From positions 1 to 35,108 of the forward strand of contig RFGU01000235.1 of the NCBI GenBank assembly GCA_003696955.1: a DNA stretch of 35,108 nucleotides. Reading direction: 5' to 3'. Positions within the stretch are counted from its first letter, which is position 1. Each line of letters begins with the position of its first letter. Below the pieces are notes generated by a model, which did no database searches, was not told the DNA's origin, and saw nothing but the letters and a program-made list of their open reading frames with translations. This document shows, piece by piece, positions 17,429-25,144 of this stretch. Both the position numbers and the translations under genes were made by a program. The DNA comes from Deltaproteobacteria bacterium (GTDB taxonomy: Bacteria > Myxococcota_A > Polyangia > Nannocystales > Nannocystaceae).

Positions 17429-18508
17429 GTGGGATCGGCCGCGACCTGGCTCGGGCGCATCGTGGGCGGCGAGCGGCTCGACACCGACGCCTCGGCGGAG
17501 CTGTTTACGGCCGTGATGCGCGGCGAGATCGAGACGGTACCGCTCGCAGGCATCCTGGCCGCGATGGCGACGCGCCGGGAGACGACCGAGGAGATCCTCG
17601 GGGCGGCGCGGGCCATGCGAGCCCATGTCGCCCGCGTACGGCCCCGGCGCGCTCCGCTGCTCGACACCTGCGGCACCGGGGGCAGCGGGGTGAGTCGGCG
17701 CAACGTCTCGACGGCCGTGGCCCTGGTGGCGGCAGCCCGAGGCGTCGCCGTCGCCAAACACGGCAACCGGGCGGCGAGTTCCCGGTGCGGCAGCGCGGAC
17801 GTGCTCGAGGCCCTCGGGGTGGACGTGGAGGCACCGCCTTCGGTCGTGGCCCGGTGCATCGACGAAGTGGGCGTGGGATTCCTGTTCGCCCGTAGCCTGC
17901 ACCCTGCCATGGCCCACGCCGCGCCGGTGCGGCGTGCCCTCGGGGTGCGGACGATCTTCAACCTGCTCGGGCCGTTGACCAACCCCGCGTTCGCCGACCG
18001 CTACGCCATGGGCGTCTTCGATCCGACGCGCGCCGAGGACATGGCCCGCGTCCTCGCTGCCCTCGGCGCGCAGCGGGCCCTCGTGGTGCATGGATTCGAG
18101 GGCGACGTGGCCGAGGACCCCGATGCGCCCTGGGGCATCGACGACGTGAGCCTTGCCGGGCAGACGCTGGTGGTGGAGGCGCGGGGGGGCTCCGTCGAAC
18201 GTTGGATCGTGACCCCCGAGGATTTGGGCCTTTCGCGCAGGCCGTGGCGGGAGCTGGCCGGCGGAGATCCCGAGGACAACGCCCGCGCCCTGACCGATCT
18301 GCTCGAAGGGCGCGGCCAGCCGGCCTATCGCGATGCGGTCCTCGCTGCGGGCGCACTCGCGCTGCTCGCGGCCTCGGACGCCCCCCGCGACCAACTCGGG
18401 CGCTTCGTGGCCGAGGTGGACGAGGTGCTGCGTTCCGGGGCGGCCGCCGAGGTGCTCGCGCGGCTGGTCGAGGCGAGCCGGACGCGGCGTCCGGGGGAGG
18501 ATGGGTGA
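17429..18508 (+). CDS. trpD: anthranilate phosphoribosyltransferase
   Basis: The enzyme joins anthranilate to PRPP in the second step of tryptophan synthesis. At 359 residues it is near normal family length. Conserved blocks are DTCGTGGSG (Asp79-Gly87, PRPP loop), STA, KHGNRAASSRCGSADVLEA and NLLGPLTNP. The usual Asp in GTGGDG is Ser here, a substitution that also occurs in family members. GTG 17429 has AGGAG about 6 bases upstream. The stop overlaps the next start as GTGA. No other trp gene is in the window, so trpD stands apart from the rest of the pathway, between a phosphoesterase and a folate gene. Confidence 0.93.
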   Translation: MGSAATWLGRIVGGERLDTDASAELFTAVMRGEIETVPLAGILAAMATRRETTEEILGAARAMRAHVARVRPRRAPLLDTCGTGGSGVSRRNVSTAVALVAAARGVAVAKHGNRAASSRCGSADVLEALGVDVEAPPSVVARCIDEVGVGFLFARSLHPAMAHAAPVRRALGVRTIFNLLGPLTNPAFADRYAMGVFDPTRAEDMARVLAALGAQRALVVHGFEGDVAEDPDAPWGIDDVSLAGQTLVVEARGGSVERWIVTPEDLGLSRRPWRELAGGDPEDNARALTDLLEGRGQPAYRDAVLAAGALALLAASDAPRDQLGRFVAEVDEVLRSGAAAEVLARLVEASRTRRPGEDG

Positions 18509-19104
18509 CGACGGGGGATGCCATGGCCGCCGAGAAGGCACGGCTCCGCGCAGAACTTCGGCGCGTGGCCGAGGCCCTCGCTCCGACGGAACGGTGGACG
18601 CGGTCCCGACGCCTCGTCCGGGCGGTGCTCGAGTCCGAACCCTGGCACACGGCGACCGCCGTCGTGGGTTTCGTGGGCCGCGGCGCCGAACCCGACACGC
18701 GGCCGGTCCTCGAAGCCGCGCTGGCCACGGGACGCCCACTGCTGCTTCCGCGCGTGTCGAGCCGGCGACCGCCGAGGCTTTCGTTCGAGGCCGTGTCCGA
18801 TCTCGGCGTACTCGAGGCGGGCACCTTCGGCATTCCCGAACCGCCCCCCGGGCCGGGGGCCGAGATCCCGGCCGGTGCCCTCGTCCTCGTGCCGGCCGTC
18901 GCCCTAGACGCGCAAGGGGGGCGCCTCGGTCACGGTATGGGTTTCTACGATCGTGCCCTCGCCGACCTGTCGGGGGCCGTGACCGCCATGGGGCTGTGCC
19001 TCGCCCCGTTCCTCGTGTCCCGCGTGCCCACCGCAGGCCACGACGTTCGGCTCGATTGGATCGCGACCGACGAGGGCGTCGTCCGGGTGCCGCAGGTCAG
19101 CTAG
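18505..19104 (+). CDS. 5-formyltetrahydrofolate cyclo-ligase family protein
   Basis: This 199-residue protein matches the family (5,10-methenyltetrahydrofolate synthetase), which uses ATP to convert 5-formyl-THF back to an active one-carbon folate. The signature GHGMGFYDR (residues 142-150) is clear, and the N-terminal basic helix with K and R residues is typical. GTG 18505 is preferred: it overlaps the trpD stop by four bases and has GGAGG 5 bases upstream. ATG 18523 is a weaker alternative. The 3' end overlaps the convergent creatininase-fold gene by 8 bases. Confidence 0.88.
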   Translation: MTTGDAMAAEKARLRAELRRVAEALAPTERWTRSRRLVRAVLESEPWHTATAVVGFVGRGAEPDTRPVLEAALATGRPLLLPRVSSRRPPRLSFEAVSDLGVLEAGTFGIPEPPPGPGAEIPAGALVLVPAVALDAQGGRLGHGMGFYDRALADLSGAVTAMGLCLAPFLVSRVPTAGHDVRLDWIATDEGVVRVPQVS

Positions 19105-19873
19105 GTGAAGGCAGGCCGAGGGCCTCGAGGACGGCGTCGGTCGTCATGCGGGCCTGCACCTCGAGAAGACGGCGTCCTTCCTCGGCACTGGCCGAGGCCG
19201 GGTCGCCGCAATAGGCCCGGTCGAGGCCGCAATCGGCGAAGTCTCGCGCCCCCCGGGCGATGTGTTCGTGCAGGGGGACGTGATGCTCGGGCAGCGTGGC
19301 GCGGGCACCTTCGTCCACCAGGTGGGGGGCGAGGGCGAGCACGAGGCTCGTCTCGTAGCGTCCCGCATGGCACGAACCGCTGCGAAACTCGTCGGACAGG
19401 CGCTCGGCGTAGCGACGGCGGGTCTGGTCGGCGAAGACCACGGGCCGGGCCCGGCGCTCGGTCACCGCTCGGGTGACGCGGCGCAGGACGCCGATGTTCG
19501 CCGGCTCGAGGTGGGCGTTGACCACGGCCACCGCGTCGAAGCCGAGGTCGATGGCCCGTTCGAGGATCCGTTCGAGGGTCGCGGCGAAGGTCGTCTCGTC
19601 GAGGCCGACCGTGCCGGGGAACGCGGCCGCCCAATCGGTCACCGTGTAGGTGAGCGGAGGGAACACCACGGCCGCGACGCCGTGTTCGGCGAGCTGCTCG
19701 GCGCTGCGCCAGGCGAGCCCTTCGGCGAGCAACGTGTCGGTGCCCAACGGCAGGTGCGGGCCGTGGGCCTCGACGGCGCCGGTCGGGACGATGGCCACGT
19801 TCGGGCCGCCGTCCCGAAGCTGCGCTTCGAGCTGCGCGTACGACAGGTCCGCAAGGCGCGACGGAGCGGTCAC
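19097..19873 (-). CDS. creatininase-fold metal-dependent amidohydrolase
   Basis: This 258-residue enzyme has all five creatininase metal ligands at family spacing: Glu35, His37 and Asp46 in EAHGPHLPLGTD, and His121 and Glu123 in NAHLEP. HAGRYETS (about 169-176) matches the catalytic region. The His-x-Glu form resembles true creatininases more than the HGGN form of MftE-like members. Members open cyclic or linear amides, so creatinine itself is only one possible substrate. GTG 19873 has AGGAG 5 bases upstream and overlaps the stop of the CoA-ligase gene, so the two are probably co-translated and may act on the same compound. Confidence 0.85.
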   Translation of the reverse strand: MTAPSRLADLSYAQLEAQLRDGGPNVAIVPTGAVEAHGPHLPLGTDTLLAEGLAWRSAEQLAEHGVAAVVFPPLTYTVTDWAAAFPGTVGLDETTFAATLERILERAIDLGFDAVAVVNAHLEPANIGVLRRVTRAVTERRARPVVFADQTRRRYAERLSDEFRSGSCHAGRYETSLVLALAPHLVDEGARATLPEHHVPLHEHIARGARDFADCGLDRAYCGDPASASAEEGRRLLEVQARMTTDAVLEALGLPSPS

Positions 19874-21462
19874 GAAGGCTCCTGGGCCCACTTGCGCAAC
19901 TCGGCCCGCCGGATCTTGCCCGTCTCGGTGCGCGGTAGGCTCTCCACGAAGCGGATCCGCCGGGGTGCCTTGTACGCTGCCAGGCGGGACCGACAGAAGG
20001 CGACGATCTCGTCGGCGAGTTCGTCGCTCGCGGTATGGCCCGGGGCCAGCTCGACGAACGCCATGGCCTTTTCGAGCCCGCCGTCGTCCCGGTAGCCCAC
20101 GACCCCGGCCTCGAGCACCGCCGGATGGCCCACGAGGCAGTTCTCCACCTCCATGGGCGAGACGTAGACGCCGGAGCACTTGAGCATGTCGTCGCCGCGG
20201 CCGCAGTACCAGAAGTACCCGTCCTCGTCGACGAAGAACTTGTCGCCGCAGCGCACCGCGTCGCCGCGGAACGTGCGGCGGGAGAGGTCCCGCATGCGGT
20301 GGTAGCCCATCCCCGAAGACGGCCCCTCGATGATCAGGGTGCCGATCTCGCCCGGCGGAACGTCACGGTCGTCGTCGTCGACGAGACGGTAGCGGTAGCC
20401 GTCGACGATTCGTCCGAGGCTGCCTTCCTTGACGTCCCCGGGGCGGTTCGTGATGAAGATGTGGAACATCTCGGCCGAACCGATGCCGTCGTAGATTTCG
20501 ACCCCGAAGCGGTCCTTCCAGGCGCGATAGACGCGGGCGGGCAGGGCCTCGCCGGCCGAAACGAGGCCCCGCAGGCTGGAGAGATCGAACCGGTCCTCGG
20601 CACCCTCGACGGCCAGCATCTTGGCGATGGTGGTGGGTACCGTGACGAACTGGGTCACCCGGTAGCGGGCGATGAGTTCGAAGTACTCCTCCGGGCGGAT
20701 CCGGTGGGGCACCAGGACGCAACTTCCCCCCACGCTGAAGGGGAACATCATGTTCGAGGCCAGGGCGTAGCCGAAGAAGAGCTTCGGCGCGGCGAGGGTG
20801 ATCTCGTCGGGGGCGATGCCGAGGGTGCGCTGGGCGTAGGCGATGGTGTTGAAGACGAAGTCGTGGGCCTGGTGCACCACGCACTTGGGCTTGCCCGTCG
20901 ATCCGCTCGAGGAGAGCCAGATGGCCACGTCGTCGCGGTACATGGGCTCGGGTTCGGCCGTCGTCGGCTGGTCGGCCGTGGCCTCGTGGTGGAGCAGGGC
21001 GCCCGGCGGAAGGTCGCCGGCCGAAAGCTCGCGCGCCCGGTCCACCACCACGAGCTTCGGCTGGTGGCGGGCCGCCACGTGGGCCGGGGCGTATTTTTCG
21101 AGCACGGCGGCATCGACGTAGGCCAGCCTGGGCCGGGCGTACTCGAGGTAGTAGGCGTAGTCGTCCGTCGTAAGCCAGGTGTTCGCCGGCACCGCCGTAA
21201 GGCCCGCGCGCAGGATCCCGAAGAAGACCGCCGGAAACTCCGGCGTGTCCTGCAGCAACAGGAGCGTCCGGTCCTCGGGCAGCAGGCCCATCTGCCGCAC
21301 GAGGTTCGTGACGCGGCAGCTCCGCGCGACGAGATCGGCATAGGTGATGCGCTCGTCGCCGAAGTACACGGCGACGTGATCGCCGCGCCCCTCGATCAGC
21401 CGGTCGTCGAGGAACCAGCTTGCCAGGTTCAGGCGATCGGGGACGACGATCGGGTCGGCCAT
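19870..21462 (-). CDS. benzoate-CoA-ligase-like acyl/aryl-CoA synthetase
   Basis: This 530-residue ANL-superfamily enzyme would activate a carboxylic acid as an acyl-AMP and transfer it to CoA. Core motifs are complete: SSSGSTGKPK (184-193), SAGEALP (302-308), YDGIGSAEM (324-332), the hinge GYFWYCGRGDDMLKCSG (415-431) and the catalytic Lys516 in TETGKIRR. The pattern YDGIGSAEMFHIF followed by NRPGDV is typical of the benzoate-CoA ligase family, but substrate range in this family is wide. It starts 18 bases after the OmpA-like gene and overlaps the creatininase-fold gene, so the three form an operon. No benzoyl-CoA degradation genes are nearby, which argues for caution about benzoate. Confidence 0.88.
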   Translation of the reverse strand: MADPIVVPDRLNLASWFLDDRLIEGRGDHVAVYFGDERITYADLVARSCRVTNLVRQMGLLPEDRTLLLLQDTPEFPAVFFGILRAGLTAVPANTWLTTDDYAYYLEYARPRLAYVDAAVLEKYAPAHVAARHQPKLVVVDRARELSAGDLPPGALLHHEATADQPTTAEPEPMYRDDVAIWLSSSGSTGKPKCVVHQAHDFVFNTIAYAQRTLGIAPDEITLAAPKLFFGYALASNMMFPFSVGGSCVLVPHRIRPEEYFELIARYRVTQFVTVPTTIAKMLAVEGAEDRFDLSSLRGLVSAGEALPARVYRAWKDRFGVEIYDGIGSAEMFHIFITNRPGDVKEGSLGRIVDGYRYRLVDDDDRDVPPGEIGTLIIEGPSSGMGYHRMRDLSRRTFRGDAVRCGDKFFVDEDGYFWYCGRGDDMLKCSGVYVSPMEVENCLVGHPAVLEAGVVGYRDDGGLEKAMAFVELAPGHTASDELADEIVAFCRSRLAAYKAPRRIRFVESLPRTETGKIRRAELRKWAQEPS

Positions 21463-21480
21463 CGCACCAAAGCGGACGGG

Positions 21481-22272
21481 TCAGCCCTTGAGCAGCTTGC
21501 GCAGGCCGGGGATCTCGCCGAGGTTCGGCATCAAGATGATCTCGATGCGACGGTTCTTCGCCCGACCTTCCTCGGTGCTGTTGTCGGCGATGGGATCGTA
21601 TTCGGCGAATCCCGCCGCACCGAGCTGGGTGGGCGGATACCCCTGTTCGACCAGGTACTTGACGACGGTCACGGCCCGGGCGGTGGAAAGCTCCCAGTTG
21701 CTCTTGAAGCGCGCCGTCTTGATCGGAACGTTGTCGGTGTGGCCTGCGACCAGGAAGTCGCGCTTGCCCACCGACTTGAGGGCCGGCACCAAGTTGGCAA
21801 GCGCCGCCTTGCCCTCCTCCTTGAGATCGGTGCGCCCCGAGTCGAACAGGATGGCGTTCGAGAGCTTGACCACCAGTCGGCCCTTGCGGAACTCGACCTC
21901 GATGGTGCCGGCGTCGATCATGGCCTTGAGCTTGGCGAAGAGGTCCTTGTAGACCTGTAGCTCCTTTTCGCGCTTGGCCTTCTCGGCGCGCAGCTCCGCC
22001 AGCTCCTTGGCCGTCACGCCGGCCTTCTTCGCGAGATCCTCGATCTGGGCGGTCAGTTGCCGGATTTCCGCCTCGAGCTCGGCGATCTTCTCCTTGAGGC
22101 TTTGGTTCTCGGCGGAAAGCTGTTGGTTCTTGCGCTTCTCCGCGTCGCGTTCCGACTCCACGGCGGCGAGTTGGTCCTTGACACGGGCGAGTTCCGCCTC
22201 GAGTTCCTTGCGCTTGCAGCCGGGAAGCAGGAAGGGCAGGGACAGGAGCAGGACGAGTGGCGAGACCTTCAT
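21481..22272 (-). CDS. OmpA/Pal-type peptidoglycan-binding lipoprotein with coiled coil
   Basis: This 263-residue protein has a signal peptide with lipobox LPGC (Cys19), a long charged coiled coil (about 22-115, rich in Glu/Lys/Leu heptads) and an OmpA C-terminal domain (about 125-255) with GHTDNVPIK, ELSTARA and NRRIEI. It should be anchored in the outer membrane and bind diaminopimelate peptidoglycan. The coiled coil suggests oligomerisation or a spacer across the periplasm. The ATG has no Shine-Dalgarno, but TACCCT ends 10 bases upstream. It leads the operon with the CoA-ligase-like and creatininase-fold genes, a pairing with no obvious functional link. Confidence 0.9.
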   Translation of the reverse strand: MKVSPLVLLLSLPFLLPGCKRKELEAELARVKDQLAAVESERDAEKRKNQQLSAENQSLKEKIAELEAEIRQLTAQIEDLAKKAGVTAKELAELRAEKAKREKELQVYKDLFAKLKAMIDAGTIEVEFRKGRLVVKLSNAILFDSGRTDLKEEGKAALANLVPALKSVGKRDFLVAGHTDNVPIKTARFKSNWELSTARAVTVVKYLVEQGYPPTQLGAAGFAEYDPIADNSTEEGRAKNRRIEIILMPNLGEIPGLRKLLKG

Positions 22273-22282
22273 GGGTTGCGGG

Positions 22283-22288
22283 AGGGTA
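22283..22288 (-). promoter_or_regulatory. -10-like hexamer 10 bases before the OmpA-like gene
   Basis: On the minus strand TACCCT is followed by 10 bases and the ATG at 22272. No Shine-Dalgarno lies between them. If transcription starts 6-7 bases after the hexamer, the leader is only a few bases. No clear -35 box is seen. Confidence 0.35.
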
Positions 22289-22309
22289 GCGCATTCCTGC
22301 GCGTTTTTT
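22289..22309 (+). terminator. terminator-like hairpin with T6 between ompA-like and ftsK
   Basis: GCGCA (22289-22293), loop TTCC, TGCGC (22298-22302), one G, then TTTTTT (22304-22309). This has the shape of a short intrinsic terminator for plus-strand transcription. No plus-strand gene ends just upstream, since the genes from 19097 to 22272 are on the other strand. It may stop read-through from the trpD/folate genes, or antisense transcription, before it enters ftsK. The 5-bp stem is short. Confidence 0.4.
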
Positions 22310-22336
22310 GGGGCCGACCCGAGCGAACCCTACGAT
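22308..22336 (+). promoter_or_regulatory. possible ftsK promoter
   Basis: TTGGGG (22308-22313) and TACGAT (22331-22336) are 17 bases apart. TACGAT matches the -10 consensus at four of six bases and ends 11 bases before the ATG. The predicted leader is about 5 bases, and no Shine-Dalgarno is present. Called by eye. Confidence 0.4.
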
Positions 22337-22347
22337 GGCCGCGCCCC

Positions 22348-25122
22348 ATGGCTCGTTCGAAGGCGCAGAAGAAGCGGCTGGCTCGCTCCCGTGGCGCAAA
22401 ACCGGCCCCTCAGCCGGGCATTTCCCGCGCGGTACGGGAATTCCTCGGGATCTCCATGCTCGCCGCGGCGATCTTCGTCCTCGCGGCCTTGCTCTCCTAC
22501 CAGTTCGGCGACGGCACCCTGATGGGCCCGGTGGGGCGGCTCGTGGCGGGCGCGCTCTACGCGTCGGTCGGGATGGGGGGGTACCTGGTGGGGGTCGGCG
22601 TGGCGGCCTACGGCATCGCCGCCGTCTCCTCCCGGGAGGTGGACGTCACGGCCGGGGAGGGGCTGGGCTTTGCGCTCGCCACCCTGGCCGGCTGCGTCCT
22701 GCTGCACGTCACCTTCCCGGACCATCGCCTCCACGGCTACACGGCGGGGGGGCTGGTCGGCGAACTGCTCGGCGAGGTGTCCCTCGGGCTCTTTTCCCTG
22801 GCGGGGACCTATCTGGTGGCGCTGACGGTGTTGGTGATGGGGCTGTTGGCCTCGACCCCCCTCTCGGTGGCCCATCTCGCGCGGGGTGGACGCATGCTGC
22901 GCGAGGGGGCCATCGGATTCGCCGGCTACGTCGCCGACGGGCTGCGCGGGGCCTTCGCCTTCGGACGGGGCGAGGCGGGCGCGGAAGACGAGGAGGAGGA
23001 AGGCGCGTGGGACGAGGACGAAGCGATTGAGGAGGACTTCGCCGACGAGGAGGCGGATGTCGTCGCCTCGATCCCCGAGGCCGACGCGCCCGAGCCCCGC
23101 GCACGCCGCAGGCGCCGAAGGCCCCGGTCCGCGGGCAACGCTGGCGCCGCGATCGCGGACGAAGATCCGGCGGACGAACCGGACGCCGACGACCCGGAGC
23201 CGGCCGATCCCACCGACACGGCCGAGGCCAGCATCACCGTCGAGCTGGGGGCCGAAGCGGAGCCGGAGCCGACCGCGACCGGACGGAAGCGACGGGGCAA
23301 TCGTCCCTCGAAGCGCGCGTCGGCTGGCGAGGCCTCCGAACGGAAGGCGGCCGGTAGCCGCAGCCGAGAGGTGGAGGCCGAAGGGGATCCGGAGATCGTG
23401 ATGCCCCCGGACGAGTCCGAACCGGCCCCACGCAAGGCACCGGCGCGAAAGCCCCCCCCACGCCGCGTTCCGGCCGCATCTCCCGCAGCCCCGCCCGCCA
23501 CGACGCCCTCCGCGGGCACGTCGGAGGCGATTCCGGGGGTCAAGTGGCTCAAGCAAGGCGCCTACGAGCTGCCCCCGGTGGAGTTGTTCGAGGCCGCCGA
23601 CCGCAAGAAGACGAAGGTCGACGAGGCCTTCGTGCTCGACCAGGCCAAGCGCCTGGTCAACGTCCTGGCCCAGTTCAAGGTGCCGGGAAAGGTGACCAAG
23701 ATCCATCCCGGGCCGGTGATCACCCGCTACGAGTTCAAGCCGGAACCGGGCGTCAAGCTGTCGAAGATCGAGTCCCTCGAAAGCGACATCGCCATGGCCC
23801 TCGAGGCCATTCGAATCCGGATCCTCGCGCCGATCCCCGGCAAGTCCACCGTCGGCTTCGAGGTGCCCAACAAGGTGCGCGAGACGGTCTACATCAAGGA
23901 GATCCTCGAAGACCCGGAGTTCGGCAAGGGGCACAAGCTGCCGCTGGCCCTCGGAAAGGACATCGTCGGCAAACCTCGCTGGATCGACCTCGCCAAGGCG
24001 CCCCACCTGCTCGTCGCCGGCGCCACCGGTTCGGGCAAGTCGGTCGGGGTCAACGCCATGATTTCCTCCCTGCTCTACACGTCCTCCCCCGAGGACGTGC
24101 GCATGATCATGATCGACCCCAAGATGCTCGAACTCAGCATCTACGAGGGGATCCCGCACCTGTTGCTGCCGGTGGTGACGGACGCGGAGAAGGCGAACCT
24201 CGCCCTGCGCTGGGCCGTCGACGAGATGGAGCGGCGCTACGCCCTCTTGTCCAAGGCCCAGGTGCGCGACTTGGCCGGCTACAACCGCAAGCTCCCCGAA
24301 CTCCTCGAGCGCTGGGAGGCCGAGTGCCGGGCGTTGCGCGAGGTCGCCGCCGAAGCCAGCGCGGCGGCCGCCGAGGGGGGCGAGGATGCGGCCTACGGCA
24401 GCGATCTGCCGGGCATGGAGGTGGGCGCCGACGGAAGCGTTCGTCCCGTGGGCGGGGAGGCCGACCTCCCGCCGCGGCCGACCAAACTCCCGTACATCGT
24501 GATGGTCATCGACGAGTTCGCCGACCTCATGATGGTCGCGAGCAAGGAGGTCGAGCAGAACGTGGCCCGCATCGCCGCCAAGGCACGGGCGGCGGGCATC
24601 CACATGATCCTCGCGACCCAGCGTCCGAGCGTGGACGTCATCACGGGGACGATCAAGAACAACTTCCCCACGCGCATCGCCTTTCAGGTGACCTCGGACG
24701 CCGACTCGCGCACGATCCTCGACGCCAAGGGCGCCAAACAGCTCCTCGGCATGGGCGACATGCTCTACATGGACCGGGGCCGGGAACCCCAGCGGATCCA
24801 CGGCTGCTTCGTGTCCGAGGACGAGATCCTGCGGATCGCACGTTTCATCAAGCAGCAGGCCAAACCGGTCTACAACATGGACATCGTCCGCAAGCGCGAG
24901 CAGAACAAGGACGACGAGGCCGAAGAACGCGTCGATCCCCTCTACGACAAGGCCGTTCAGATCGTTGCCGAGGCCGGCAAGGTGAGCACCTCGATGCTGC
25001 AGCGCCGTCTGAACATCGGCTACAACCGCGCCGCCAAGATCGTCGAGCGCATGGAGGCCCAGGGGGTCATCGGCCCGGCGCGGGGATCGGCACCGCGAGA
25101 GGTCTACATCTCGGCCGCCTGA
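22348..25122 (+). CDS. ftsK: FtsK/SpoIIIE-type DNA translocase
   Basis: This 924-residue septal DNA pump moves chromosome ends during division and activates XerCD at dif. A basic N-terminus precedes four membrane segments (about 30-190). An acidic then basic/Pro-rich low-complexity linker covers about 205-395. The motor has Walker A GATGSGKS (558-565) and Walker B VIDEFAD (Asp722-Glu723). The gamma winged helix is at about 865-920, with VSTSMLQRRLNIGYNRAA. An Ala/Glu/Gly-rich insert (about 652-711) lies between the Walker motifs and is longer than in E. coli FtsK. ATG 22348 is chosen because the basic N-terminus and membrane segments begin there; the frame is open further upstream but overlaps the promoter and the divergent gene. 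The recombinase gene follows after 22 bases. Confidence 0.95.
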   Translation: MARSKAQKKRLARSRGAKPAPQPGISRAVREFLGISMLAAAIFVLAALLSYQFGDGTLMGPVGRLVAGALYASVGMGGYLVGVGVAAYGIAAVSSREVDVTAGEGLGFALATLAGCVLLHVTFPDHRLHGYTAGGLVGELLGEVSLGLFSLAGTYLVALTVLVMGLLASTPLSVAHLARGGRMLREGAIGFAGYVADGLRGAFAFGRGEAGAEDEEEEGAWDEDEAIEEDFADEEADVVASIPEADAPEPRARRRRRRPRSAGNAGAAIADEDPADEPDADDPEPADPTDTAEASITVELGAEAEPEPTATGRKRRGNRPSKRASAGEASERKAAGSRSREVEAEGDPEIVMPPDESEPAPRKAPARKPPPRRVPAASPAAPPATTPSAGTSEAIPGVKWLKQGAYELPPVELFEAADRKKTKVDEAFVLDQAKRLVNVLAQFKVPGKVTKIHPGPVITRYEFKPEPGVKLSKIESLESDIAMALEAIRIRILAPIPGKSTVGFEVPNKVRETVYIKEILEDPEFGKGHKLPLALGKDIVGKPRWIDLAKAPHLLVAGATGSGKSVGVNAMISSLLYTSSPEDVRMIMIDPKMLELSIYEGIPHLLLPVVTDAEKANLALRWAVDEMERRYALLSKAQVRDLAGYNRKLPELLERWEAECRALREVAAEASAAAAEGGEDAAYGSDLPGMEVGADGSVRPVGGEADLPPRPTKLPYIVMVIDEFADLMMVASKEVEQNVARIAAKARAAGIHMILATQRPSVDVITGTIKNNFPTRIAFQVTSDADSRTILDAKGAKQLLGMGDMLYMDRGREPQRIHGCFVSEDEILRIARFIKQQAKPVYNMDIVRKREQNKDDEAEERVDPLYDKAVQIVAEAGKVSTSMLQRRLNIGYNRAAKIVERMEAQGVIGPARGSAPREVYISAA

Positions 25123-25144
25123 CGGCCCCGTACGGACGCCGCCC

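Noticed and set aside
22057..22347. N-terminal extension of FtsK
   Set aside because: It would overlap the divergent ompA-like gene and the promoter region. The basic N-terminus and first membrane helix begin at 22348.
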